Positions 11,201 through 22,778 of a stretch of DNA of 64,000 bases are shown piece after piece. The stretch lies in contig CM023449.1 of NCBI GenBank assembly GCA_013339765.2, forward strand, positions 108,788,417 to 108,852,416. The letters run 5' to 3'. This stretch comes from Haemaphysalis longicornis. Lineage: Eukaryota > Arthropoda > Arachnida > Ixodida > Ixodidae. Within the stretch, counting starts at the first letter, position 1; every line of letters starts with the position of its first letter. Made by a program: the position numbers and the translations under genes. The notes beneath the pieces were generated by a model. It saw only the letters and a program-made list of their open reading frames with translations, did no database searches and was not told where the DNA came from.

Positions 11201-13397
11201 CGGCCCTATTTAGTAACAAGCGTAAACAAAAACAACCCGCAAGGCGTCAAAATCAAAAATACTTATAGGGTGTCGGCTTACAAGGACGACGACCCAAGAT
11301 AAAATTAATATCGCGGAAGCAATAAATTGCTCAGTAAGTAAAAAGCACGGACTCTGGGATAAAAAATGGATCCTTGATCATGTGTATATGAAATATTTCA
11401 CTTGGCAAGTCTTTCTACAGATGGCGCTTACAGTTGGCGCAAGCAAAATTACGCCTTGCACGCTCGTTCGCCGCCGAATAACACAGCGGAAGAACTCGGC
11501 GTGGTGGGGGAACGGACAGGCATCAAAATCAAACATCGTCTTTAGCTCTCCCAGTGCTTGGCTGCAGGACCAAGCACGTGCACAGTGCGTGGGAGATAGA
11601 TCAAAACCATTCAAAGCGTAAGGTTGAAGCGGATCGCGCAGCGTATTGTCAAGCTTTAAGAGGGCGACACACTTCAAGAGCGTGGGGTGGAAGCAAAGCG
11701 TCTCAGGCGCTTTCTTGAATAATAAATGCTTTCACATTCAGAAACTTTTAGAAGTGGTACGTGGCTTCAGATTTTTGAAAGAAGGTTTGGTTTCTCCATC
11801 TCAGCGTATTTTCGGTTCCGGGGCAACATTTCACCCGCCAAACATCAATCGTGTAGTTTATGCAGTCAGACTCCTTCGCGAAATAGGTAATTCCCCAATT
11901 GACACTTTTCACCCCATGAGGCAAATATTCCATACCTCCTGGTACGGCCCCAATCTAAAACCAGTGCTAATGATATCTGCTTATCAAATTAGTTAACTCC
12001 TAGTTACTGCGTCTTCAAGTGACCGTCAGGCACCACGCCGGGGTTCCAAATAGTGGCTTATATGCTTGCACACCCCTCGACACTGCTCCAGTACTCCGTC
12101 TGTTTATGCGGCATTTGGACAGCTGGCATTGTACACTGTAAGGGAATTGGTGGTTTAAATTCAGCACGACATACTATATTTATCAATATAGGCAGACAAC
12201 AACGAAATTCCAGAGAAAGGCGAAGTCTAGCGTACGTTGTGACCGGAAAGGTCGGTAGGCGCTATGGAACAACGCAATGCAAGCATGACGTTCTTCACTG
12301 CGTAGTGCCACACCGGCGATCACAACTTTGAATCAAAAAGTACGCATTTTGCCCTTATTCACCCATTTTTTTTGTTGCCTGCCTAGATTGGTGAATGAAG
12401 TGCATTTTCCGAAGGCGGAACCCCAGGGTTGTCTTAAATTGTAGGTTGTCTTGCGTTGTCTTGCAGACGAACAGTCCCTTGTCTTCTCAGAATGAAGCCA
12501 CCAGGCAGCCTCGTGCGGATACACTGTGTGTGTTTGACCTTTGCCTGAGTGAGCATAGAATTCGGTGCGGCATTCCAACTGGAATTAAAGTGCGTTAGAG
12601 GTGTGTATTAGACCTATTCGCGGAACTCCATTAAATTCACCCGCCCTCTACTCTCTTCCCCCCTCCAATTTTCTCTCAGCTTCCCTATCGTGTTTCTTCC
12701 ACTACATCAGCACCCTCCTCTGTTTGGACGCAAGTTGCACCTCTCCCTTCTCTTCCACCGTTTACCCGCAACCTTTGCACACACATACCCATCTTTGTTT
12801 TGGTGGTCAGATTTAGAGCCTAGGTGCTCCTCTTTTCGTTACTTTGCACAGGCAGTTGGAATTGCCTTGATATCGTTTTATACCTTCAAACGTGCTTCCC
12901 AATCAAATATGGACATTTACTAACACTTTCACCTGTCATTGCTACAGTGATCGCTGTAACTTTATTGAAGGATTCTCCATCGGTATTACATTTTCTGATG
13001 TTTTTCACGCGATAAACTGCAAATCGGCCTAAAAAGTTATGAAGAAGTTCTGCCGGAGCGTGGCTGTATATGCTCTCCGTCTGAACGCAAATAAATCCTT
13101 TTCTCCCCGTCACTAAACACTGTTGACAAGTGATAATATTTAAATGGGGGCGTCATCAATATACACGCAAGAATAAGAAAACCTCATCTACTGCGTCTTT
13201 TTCTTCATTATAATTTTAGAGCATATCTTACCTCAGCGTGTATGAGGCCACAAAAGATATATTTTCAGATGTGTTACCCTTATCTATGCATATAAAAAGA
13301 TCACACCGCCGGCAATGATGGGTTTTATGGTGTTCGGAATACAGGCAAGGAGGGATAAGTACTTTGCTCTAAATAGAAGTCTACTTCGAAGAAGAAG
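11201..13397. other. Spacer, nothing recognised
   Basis: No gene, RNA or bounded repeat was supported. The opposite-strand frames in 11378-11996 overlap each other and show no codon bias. A C/T-rich plus-strand stretch covers about 12640-12790. Confidence 0.5.
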
Positions 13398-14215
13398 GTG
13401 GTGGAATGCAATTTATTGGCCTTTATAAGGGGAGGGGTTGGAAAAGAAGGCCTGGACTATGGCTCAGGGGAATCCGTGTGTCATGGACGCAGCCTCTGCT
13501 CTGCCGATCAGCAGGAGCTGGTCCTCGAGGGAGGGGCTGTCCAGGATAAGCCTCGAAGGCCAAGGAGCATGATCGGATGGAAAAGGGTTGCTGTTGTTAC
13601 TACTGGTTGTTGGAGAAAATGGGAGCTGGGGCCTCATCCTAAGCAAAGGTCCACAGAGGGAACCCGATGGAACCGGTGCTAACCCGTCCGACATGAGGGT
13701 AAATCCAGAACACACATCACTCTTCGGAGCTGGAAGGTTATATATTTCCTTAGGGCACAAACCATCGATGTAGCAGTCATCAGACACCTCGACAACACGT
13801 CTTCCCAGACGAAATAGTGCGTGCTATTTTCGAGACCTAGAGATTACTGACCCACCCAATAATAGGCCCTGGATTTCTACAACAGCTGCCACCTGCATTG
13901 ATGGGCCTTTGAATCCACTCATGCTCCATGTTAAGCCACCTACGAGTAATCTCCTATATGCCCTTTCCGCAGGCCAGGCCAACTTGGCCCCAGAAAGCCC
14001 ACCGGTGGACTGCAAACACCCGCACCTAGGATTCTCGAACCAGTCTTGCTGATGGTCCTGGTAGATATAAGCCAATATATTTTTAGATCTCGAAGTTACT
14101 CCGCCTCCCAACTATCAGGCTGTGGCCCCTAGAACTCTTCACCCCGCCTTGATGGGATCATTGATGCACTTGTTCTCCATGTAGAGCCACTGATGAGTAA
14201 GAAGGCCATTTCATT
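13398..14215 (-). mobile_element. Possible degenerate element with internal duplication
   Basis: Read on the minus strand the segment ends in a polyadenylation-like signal (AATAAA, complement near 13408-13416). Before it is a 108-codon open frame (13464-13787) rich in Ser, Pro and Leu with an acidic LEDQLLL motif. Two stretches upstream, about 13824-13965 and 14070-14212, are diverged direct repeats about 245 bases apart (shared cores TTGGGAGGCGGAGTAA against TTGGGTGGGTCAGTAA, and ACATGGAG). A short tandem array preceding a 3'-terminal ORF suggests a decayed transposon or repeat, but no RT, integrase or transposase motif is visible. Confidence 0.3.
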
Positions 14216-15502
14216 TTCTGTGACGATTACTAAAAGTAACTAAAAATGCGGCGCATCAATCAACTTCCAATGTTAAGGGCAAGCAAAGGATTTTTCAGCG
14301 GCTCTACGGCTAAGCTCATTAGTGCATAAATTGAATAGCAAGCTTCGTCATTATTTTATCCCTCGCGGGTCATCTGAAAGCGGCTGATGAGAAAACCGCT
14401 GGAGCTCCGAAATGTTGGCAAAGAAATCCTCTGTTGCACTTAAGCCTTTGAATGTACGCTTCCGCCAAGTAAGTGCGAGCCGTTCTTATTGCTCGCGAAG
14501 AAAGATTCTAGCACCATTATATGTTTAATTCATTCTCTTCTTCACCCCTGGGTAATTATGTCCTGAAAAGCTTCCTGTCATGCGTCGGCATTCGTTACAA
14601 TATTCATGTCGCGACCGTGGGTCGGGCGGTCGGTTGGGATGCGTAATTAAACCTCCATATGTTCCCGTGTACCGAGTATGCAGAACTCTGCCTACAAAAC
14701 TGTGGACTTCCCGGCCTTAAGCATTAGTTATGCTGTAAGAAGATTTGGGATACTGCCGCGAGCAATAGTTGGATTAGTAGGTCCCGTCTAGAACAACGTT
14801 TTTTTTCTTGTAGTGTCGTTCATCACCTTATGTCCAACTTGTCACCGTTAATGCCGTTAAGCTTAATCAGATAAGAAATTACATTATGCCTATAAAGTAT
14901 GCATCTTCGTCTTCAGTGATGGATCGCATTATTAACAAAAGGGACAAAGCAATTGAGAAGGCGAGCTTGCAGAAAACCTAAAATACACAAAAATATAAAA
15001 TGACGTTCCGAATAGGGAACGTAGTAGTGATTAAATAATAATGAACATTCCTCGCAACTCTGAACTCCGCTCATCTGTTTGAATTCAAAAGCCTGTAGAT
15101 AGTCATTCACCATCTTTTTTTTTTTGCAACATCGCATTTGCATTTCTTTTTTCACTTCCTATTCTTTGTCGTTCAGCGCAACTTACTTCGACTGCCTTCT
15201 TTTCTGCTCCACCCCGTTCGCGTCCCCTTCTTCGCTATTCTTTGTTCTTCTTGGTTTCTGCCCGGCTCGTGTGCACCGGTTCTACTGAAATGCCATCCCT
15301 TTCAGGTTCCACGTGGGACGCACTAATCAACATCCTGTACATGTGAGATTCATAGTTTTGTGAATTTTGTGAAGCGGGCATATCGCCCATGAAATCTCTC
15401 AAAATCGCGACCAAACCCAAACTGCCTACGGGCCGATAAGAAAGGAACAACAACAACGACATTTTATTCTATCATCTCAACACGTGGACAGTTGGTAGAG
15501 CC
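14216..15502. other. Spacer, nothing recognised
   Basis: AT-rich, no supported gene or repeat boundary. Short poly-T near 15116-15125. Confidence 0.5.
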
Positions 15503-15927
15503 TAGAGTTTCATAATAATATAGACTAGAGGAACATCTGTCGCTGCCTTTCGCGGTCTGCCGTGGGCGGCGCCATTGCCGCTAGCGACGTTCTTCCCCTA
15601 CTTGGCTTAGCTAGCCATAAGGCTTCTTTTTTTGTCTCAAAGCCAAAATCAACCAAAATGGGTAAGATTTTTTTGTTGTTCATCGTGCCTTACGAATTAT
15701 TCTTTTTGGAAGTTCAATTTTATAATAACAAAACAAATGTGATGAACCTTCTACAGTAACATTGTTGCTTTTTTGCAGCCAGAGCGAACTTTTCAGCCTG
15801 TTCATGAGCCATGCTAAGGACAAGTGCGCCGTGCCTGCCCGGTACATGACGGAACGCTGGCCGAAGCCCGACTCCCCTAGACAGTGGCGCCAGATTTCCC
15901 TCTAGTACATATTAGTATGAAACTCTA
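15503..15927 (+). mobile_element. MITE with TA target site and intron-like core
   Basis: Long imperfect terminal inverted repeats bound the segment. The left end reads TAGAGTTTCATAATAATAT, the right end is the complement of TAGAGTTTCATACTAATAT, and weaker pairing continues to about 50 bp (CTAGAGG followed by an ATCTG-type stretch). The TA at each edge fits a mariner-type TA duplication, giving a body of about 15505-15925. Inside, a pyrimidine tract (CTTCTTTTTTTGTCTC) precedes ATGG and a consensus donor GTAAGA at 15662. A polypyrimidine tract ending TTTTTTGCAG is at 15769-15778. Splicing would give an ORF of only about ten codons, so any gene is partial. No transposase is present. Confidence 0.7.
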
Positions 15928-17860
15928 TGGGTAGATCAGTGTGCGGCTACTATGCAAGAACAAATTCTAATCTCATCGCCACACATGTTTTTTTGTTCAT
16001 TTCCTGTTTATTGCGGCGGCCATTTTGTATACCGGACAACGACATAAAAACAACAAGAAGGGTCTTTGTCGCTGAAGTGGGCACTTAAAGCTTTTGCCTT
16101 AACACTCAATTTTGGAACTCGGTGAGTGCACACTTTATTATAGTTTGCCTCTTGAGGAGAAGTCGGCGTACTGCCGATGACTATCGAACGTGGAAATCGA
16201 TCATCACTAAAGAACAAAACTTCAGGCAAAATTGTTTTGTTTTTTGTGAATCCCGAAGACTCCTATTTAGCATATAAGCCCAACCAAGAAAAAAAGAGAA
16301 ATTTAAATCCATAACGTATTGTGCCTGTAAGTGACTCCGCAAAGACTAATGCCTCTATCTGTTTGCAGCACATAAAAATAAACTTGTTCATGTTTGTCGA
16401 GTCCGTGTTATTCGAAGTCCATGTTTCGCAAAGTACTAAAAAAATATTATATCATGAGTGCCAGTCTTCAAAAGCTACATCTGTGACCAAGGTAAGAGAA
16501 AACGTTAAAATATATCTTCGTTAATGTCACACGCGAATTTCAGTGGGCACAACAGCGCATGCAATCGGACGACCACTCGTTCGTTTGTAGTAGCAAAGCT
16601 GGGTGCAGAGCAGAAAACAAAACTTTTCTCGATATGATTGAATAAACTAGGAAAAAAAATAAGAACAAGGGTTGAGCCTCTACCCTGCTATGTGTGCATT
16701 TAAGGTAGTACTTTGAAGGCACTGTACCCCTACCGAGCCTCCGGCGCCCGTATTCGGCTGTTGAACGCAGATGTGGGAGCTCGTATGCACAAGTCTGCTG
16801 CACGTCTTAAAGTTTTTATAGAAAAGTTAGTTACATCTTGTTAATGTACTTTTTGTTTGTGTCGTCCGTGTACAGAACAAGGGTGGAAGTGTGACAAAGC
16901 AAGGAGAGCAGGAAAAAGAATGCCTTTTCCTCCCTCTAGAAGCCCATGTATTGACATGACGGGAATTCTAATAAGTTTACAATTTCACCGTGAACTAGGT
17001 ATTTATGTAAAAACAACAAAATTATGTGTAGGATTATTGTCGTACTCATAAAAACGTTTTTGATTTAATTTGTTCTTGGAAATTTTCGGAATAGGAGGAG
17101 GCACAGCCTTTTCTGTAATCGTATTCCTTCCGGAGATGCTCATGTATTCACTGTAACGTTTTCCAATTCAGTGGGGACTAACTTTTTATGACAAATAACC
17201 AGAACTCTGCGTAATGTTATAGTGGACTGAGCTGCTTATTGTACAATTTGTTTTGGGGTAGTTTTGATTAAACGCGAATTATACCAGTTTTCTGGAACCT
17301 CACTTCGTCGTAGATCGCTATGAATTAACAGCAGATTTTAATTGGGTAAAGTTTACAACCTCAGCGTAAACTAACTAAATATGGTAAATATGTAAATCAA
17401 TGTATTGTTAGAAATGTTGAAGTTGCCAATTTCAGTTTTCTTTTTCGGGTAACGTATACACTGGATTGAGGGCCTAATCCATTCTTTGGAAAGTTGGCTT
17501 TGCCGCGGGATGCAAATTTCTCTGGGGACGCTTTTCTCCCTGTGGCTGCAAAATTTTGCAGGCACTAGCCATTGCAAAGTCTGCTGTAAGAACTCTTTTA
17601 CTGGTTTTTAGATGCGGAGCATCTCATGATCGGGGCTGTGTCCCTCCCTCCCTTGTCATTGTCGTAGTTGTCCGCCGTCCACACCCCCCACTGCTCATGC
17701 CTGGCAGGCACCGCTGATGAATATTGTGGCAGGATGCCCCTAGAGACTGGCCAACCAAAGAATGCATCACGAGGTAGCTTCGCGTTCAACCACCGTCGTC
17801 ATCTTCCCGTAGGGGAACCCCCGAGGAAGGAGAAGAAGACAAAGCTAGGAACAGGAGGGC
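15928..17860. other. Spacer, nothing recognised
   Basis: No supported gene. Small open frames on both strands have no codon bias. The last 250 bases become GC-richer toward the ORF at 17861. Confidence 0.5.
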
Positions 17861-18178
17861 GTGTACGTTGCTCTCAACCGGCGCACCAACGTCAGCAACC
17901 TTTACCTCACCAACGCTGACACAGACTACCGATTCTACCAAAGAGACGACAACATCGACAAGAACATGATGGACGAGTTTCGGCACCTCGAAACCACCGC
18001 CTACTCACCGTCACGCAACATTACTTGCGTGCCCTTGCCACCGGTGTGGACCCGGACGGAAATTCTCTCTGGCGCTGCTAAACACCAGATTACTCAATAT
18101 AACGGCATCACAATGGAACTACACGGAACCCCCACGATACGCATTTTAATCAGGGTTCCCCACAAAAAGATGGTGTAA
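17861..18178 (+). CDS. Unrecognised coding-like exon or fragment
   Basis: The frame reads 105 codons to a TAA. Third positions in its first 60 codons are strongly biased to C and G (runs of AAC, GAC, CTC, ACC, TAC), unlike the AT-rich neighbourhood, which suggests sequence once selected as protein. Visible features are an Asn/Asp-rich segment (NVSNLYLTNADTDYRFYQRD), an RNITCVPLPPVW stretch with one Cys, and a basic end (RVPHKKMV). In-frame stops lie just upstream of 17861, so the true 5' end is a splice site or a break, not the listed start. I recognise no family. A host pseudogene exon or an integrated foreign fragment are both possible. Confidence 0.35.
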   Translation: MYVALNRRTNVSNLYLTNADTDYRFYQRDDNIDKNMMDEFRHLETTAYSPSRNITCVPLPPVWTRTEILSGAAKHQITQYNGITMELHGTPTIRILIRVPHKKMV

Positions 18179-18449
18179 TTAATTATTTCCTAGCCAACAC
18201 CTGTTAGAAATATTTGGAATTTTGGGTTTAATAACAAATTTTCCACCCTCCGATATATCGAAAATTTGTTTCAGTAATCTTTTTTAGGAATTTTATTATC
18301 AACCTTCATTATGTTGGTTGAAGAATGTTATATTTTTAAGAAATGCAAGTACGAAACATTCACATGGAGTAATGGCTCTTCTCACCTTGTTAAATGTTTG
18401 TTGTTGGTTTAGATTTTGTTACGCTTGTGACCACCAATCAGGAGCTTTT

Positions 18450-21400
18450 GCCTGTGTTTTTCTAGCCAAATATTTTCTGAATCTCACCATGCTCGGGAAC
18501 TTCCCGTTTAGTATTTGTTCTTAAGTGTCAACTCACGCACTTGGAGGACAGAAGCATCTGTCAACCAATATATACAATACCCGGACATTCTTGAGGTCTG
18601 TTGCAAAACATGTTGCCCAGAAGAGCTCAATAAACACTGGCACTCACAGAGACTGAATTGCTTATGAAGACATACGCCCGTTGCCTGAGGCCGACAGTAA
18701 GTTCGAACAACATCCAAATTTATGACGTACGCATTCGGGAGCTGAGTGCGTCGTCAGAAGTTATTGCAACGACAAGACCGTCCGTAAATCAGTTGCTTAA
18801 GTGCCGCATCGCCGCCCATTGAGACACTCTCCCTCCTTTTGGCCATCTTTTATTTTCTGCGGAGAAGGCGGACCTCCCTAGGGTTATTTGTTCTCGACAC
18901 TTAAACGCGTTCGTCAGAAGACGGCGAGAGAAAACTTGATTTTTTTTTTGTCCCGAGTGCTGCGCCCAGAAGGGAAATATATTACGCTGGCATATCGTGG
19001 CTGTATCGCTATGACACTGTGTATTCCCATAATTTACTTGTAAACAACTTGTCCCGACAATGTTGCATGATCCGCCCCGCTATCAGTGATAACACTATAC
19101 AGTGGGAAGGCTGTTTTTGGTGTTGTGAACCCCTGGACCATTGATGTCCTACATGTGTAGTCTACAAAAAAAAAGAAACGAAGCGGGATTTTTTGATAGC
19201 CACATATTACACGTCAAAAGGAAGGAACAATGTCGTTGCGGAGTGCCGACTTGTACAGGGTGCAATGCCGCATCGCAGAAAAAAGTTGTTCATCTTTACA
19301 TTTCCTTCTCCGTCCGAAAAATGGCCTTGTTTTTCATAATACAAGGATATCTTCATGTTCTTTCGAACTTTCCTACCAGAATTTCTCACCTGTAAACTAC
19401 ATTTGTTACCTTTAAACAGTAAACTCGATTGATTTACTTCGCGTTTGAGGAAGAAAACAAATTTTGTTTATTCGTTAGCACGCGATGAACCTGCACTTTG
19501 CCTACGGGTCGCACCGTGTTTAATGGCTACAGATTCATTCAGAACGCTTGGGGTGTCGTACGGTCACCGAAATTAGAACACACGGTTAGAAGTTTATGTA
19601 CCTAACCTGTATAAAAAAAGTTGGTCGAGCTTCACTGCCAATTTCTTTGAAAGACGATAGTCTGCCGTACCAGTCGCGTAAATCCTTTTGTATCCGCTTC
19701 CATCCTTCACGCTTTCCCTCCTCTCTCTCTTCTGTCATGATAATTTGAATGGAGGTTGGTTTGATTCAGTGCAATTTTGCCGCCTTCGTACTTCTTCCGC
19801 ACTATGCGTACCTCTATTGGGAGACCATGCATCTTAACGTACATCCTTTATTTCTTGTTTTGCCTGGAACAGCACGAGTGAAAGCTTCTGTTTTTCTTGT
19901 GCTTGCTTTTATCTCCCACAAGCTGGAGCCTTCCTGCGCCACTTTATTTACATGTATTTTTTCTGTTACAATCGTAAAAACCTACCCCTGGCGCATTACA
20001 CCTTAGTCAGCGCAGGTACTCGCGGCTGTGCACTTACATTTCACGTCAGGTGGACAGGACTTTTTTTGCGCTAAATAATGGAGAAATCAATGACTTACGC
20101 TACACATTTCAGTAGTTTGGGACAGTTCTTCTCATATAAACCTTCTTTCGACGACCTCTGTTACCTTCTCGTCCAAAAGCGGAATTGGAGGCACACAAAT
20201 TAACCAAAACTTTTCGCGTTTTGTTTGCTCGGGAGAGAATATACCGTCTTTAAAACTGATTCCGGGTCAGGACGAAACCAGCATTTCCGTGTTAATCAGA
20301 AAGTGTCCTTAAACACTGAACCACTGCTACTTGCAGTAGAAAAAGAATACAGTAGATTCTCGATAAACGGAAATCGCTTAAACGGAATATCCGCTTAAAC
20401 GGAACAGTAGCCAGTAAGTTGGATGGTTTTGTATTCAGATAACGTAAAAAAACTCACGGTAATCGGAACTAAAGTTTCCACGTCACTGTTTAAACGTATC
20501 CAGAAATGGAACTTGTCGTGAAACGAATTGGCATGAGAATCAGCTTTTTACGGTTCCGGCTGTTTCGTGATTGTTTTTTTGCTCCCTCCTCGTAAGCCTC
20601 GTCTTGTTAGTGGTCAGCCGTGTTAGCGCAACGAATGCAACATCGCAGTTCTTGTTCCAGTCGTATGGTCTCGATTTAAGACGCCGAGATCACAGGGCTC
20701 TGCTCCTATTGCCTTGTTCGTGCCATGGTGGTGCTATTCGCGCTTCATTACTGCGTTGCCGTCTTCTAAATTCGGTGGCTCGTAAACACTCACGAAGTTG
20801 AAGCCCCTAGCCTCCGTGAAGATGCCGTTGCAAGGACTCAAGCAAACATATGTGATGCATTTGATGCTCAGGGACTCATTGTTGCCAAATTAACTTTGTG
20901 AGTGCTGTGCCCAAACCTCTTTTAGTTTTCATGCTTTCTGAAAAACTGTCAGCTGCATTCACCTTCTGATGCTTCGAGTTCCATGAAATGGTACTGAAAG
21001 TGTGCACGCACATAAATTTGCGCTTTCATACATCGATCTCGGTACGCGGAACTCTTGTAAACGGAACTAATTTTTTCGGTCCCTTGAAGTTCCGTTCATC
21101 GAGAGTCTACTATATTTCCCTCCTCCATTATCAGTTTTTTACATATAACTATAGGTGCACTTAGGTTTTGCCCTAGGGTTGAAGGCTGCGATGTTCATTT
21201 GGCAAAAACAGGAACATGATGCAACGGCACTGGCAACAAAGGTGGTAAGAGTGTTTGTTTTAAGCAGCTGCACTTTAGGGGCAAACGTGCGCCACATGAA
21301 GTTAGCAATAAATGTTTCATGACATTGGGATGTGTTTGTCTATTTTATTGTGTTTGAGGCTGTGTGATGGCCGACTTTGCTTATGGCTGTTTTATTTGTG

Positions 21401-22490
21401 GCAACAAGTACGCATGTATTTGTTTTTCACCCTGTAGCAGTTTCGGAAACAAAAAAATTCCAGTCCACGACAAAACTGTTCCCTCCTTAGCTAAATTTCC
21501 ACACTGCTTCCTCAAAGCATGTATTCTTTGTACTTTGTGTACACTGCTAACTCAGTCTGAATGCATTTGAAAAAAGTACAGCGGATTTTTTACACCTTTA
21601 TTCCATATTCTGTAGCCATTTAAGGGTATTGCCCAAGTTGCTCTTGGTGCAGAAAGATGCTTTCATCTCTGACATAATAAAAATCACTATTATCCATTAT
21701 AACACTAACGCACGTGCCTGTAGGTGCGAGTGTGCTTCACGGACAGGGTAACAACAACAGCCCATCAAATACATTAGCCTTCTGCGATGGAGCCCAGATT
21801 TAACCTCGAATATATTCGTATCCGTATTCTCAATTCCCATGCAATGCGCTACTACCTATATGTCTTTTTAATTTCTAAACGTTGTAAGCAGGTTTCAAAT
21901 ATTATAACAAAAATACTAAACAATGTTTGACCACACCTTATTGTAAATTGCCACAGGTTTCTCGTCGTTTTTAAGCGTTTAAAATGCATTTAAACTCAGG
22001 CAATGAGGTTGAAATAATAGGAACTGGCACATATAATAAATCAGTTTAAAATGAATTTAAGCTTCTTTTGACTGAGGCTGTTAGGGTAATACTTCAAGGT
22101 TGACTGTAAAACTAAATATTTTTGAATTTTTTGTGTTACTTATGCGAAAATAAGGAACAGAACAGTTCAACATTATTATTATTTATTCCTGGAGAGCTTT
22201 AGCAATACTGATGAGCTTAAGAAGGCAAAGTGGTACAGCTCTGCAACCGACACCGGAAAACGCTTGTAGTGTGATGAGGAATTCGCCATGTCTTCATCTG
22301 CCGTCAAAACTAATGAATGATTCGAACATTGCAGAAGACGTGCCTTGATATAGACCCTTGATATAGATATAGAAGACGTGCCTTGATATAACTCAACCCA
22401 GTTGACTGTGATCAAAAAACAAAACTACATTTCTACGGCTCCTCGCATTGAACGTCAAGAAACGATGACAAATGCTTTACCACACCTACA
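18450..22490 (+). repeat. Segmental duplication unit 1, first block (paralogue 41050-46800)
   Basis: Collinear similarity to 41050-46800 in the same orientation. Examples are GAGCTCAATAAACA near 18626/41209, GGTTATTGCAACGACAAG-type matches near 18760/41340, TTACTTGTAAACA near 19033/41611, GCTTTTATCTC near 19905/42488 and TGTGTTACTTATGCGAAAAT near 22132/46480. The blocks are clearly diverged and carry many small indels, so the duplication is old. Neither copy keeps an open reading frame across the aligned stretches. The outer left boundary is fuzzy (18.4-18.5 kb). Confidence 0.8.
20348..21114 (+). mobile_element. pogo/Tigger-like non-autonomous TIR element
   Basis: The left end CAGTAGATTCTCGATAAACG and the right end (complement of TAGTAGACTCTCGATGAACG) form TIRs of about 23 bp with TA on each side (20348-20349 and 21113-21114). 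Internal sub-terminal repeats of a TAAACGGAA-type word occur near both ends. TA target and TIR composition fit the pogo/Tigger branch of Tc1/mariner. The 763-bp body (20350-21112) is too short for a full transposase and no DDE frame is seen. The paralogous block has a continuous site near 44655 (GGTAGAAAAAATATTGC) with a single TA, confirming insertion after the duplication. Confidence 0.8.
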
Positions 22491-22519
22491 TGAATAGTGC
22501 CGGATATTGCGTTCAATAT

Positions 22520-22758
22520 TGTTACGAGTGCGTCTGCTATGAGACGGAGCCACGAAGACGACGATGACGAAAGGCTCCTCCACGTGGCGCGTGTAGAAGA
22601 GTTCGTGGAACGGCTCGTGCTTTGGAACGCTGATTTGGCTGATCGGCGCTTCGCGTGAGACTACATCTTTTTGGTGGCTTTCTTTCTCGAGTTCGCCTAA
22701 ATAAATCTCCGTTTGTCTTTGCCCCAACTTCGCCTGCTGCACTTCTTGCAACGGAACA
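22520..22758 (+). repeat. 5' LTR of the gypsy element
   Basis: Begins TGTTACGAGTG and ends CAACGGAACA. It is 239 bp, with AATAAA at 22699-22704. Against the 3' LTR it shows two substitutions and lacks 7 bases at about 22690. No TATA box is obvious. The terminal TG...CA matches the usual LTR rule. Confidence 0.95.
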
Positions 22759-22778
22759 CTGGTGGAGGTGCGGGGTAT
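22759..22778 (+). promoter_or_regulatory. Candidate tRNA primer-binding site
   Basis: One base after the LTR the sequence reads TGGTGGAGGTGCGGGG. The leading TGG fits pairing with a tRNA 3' CCA. I could not match the remainder to a particular tRNA from memory, so the primer is unassigned. The first gag Met codon follows at once (22762), which is unusually tight. Confidence 0.5.

Noticed and set aside
10782..11268. Overlapping frames on both strands in the CpG-rich segment
   Set aside because: Open frames in several phases of both strands reflect low stop density in GC-rich DNA, not genes.
22179..22415. Minus-strand frame left of the gypsy element
   Set aside because: The paralogous stretch in unit 2 (near 46530-46760) does not keep the frame.
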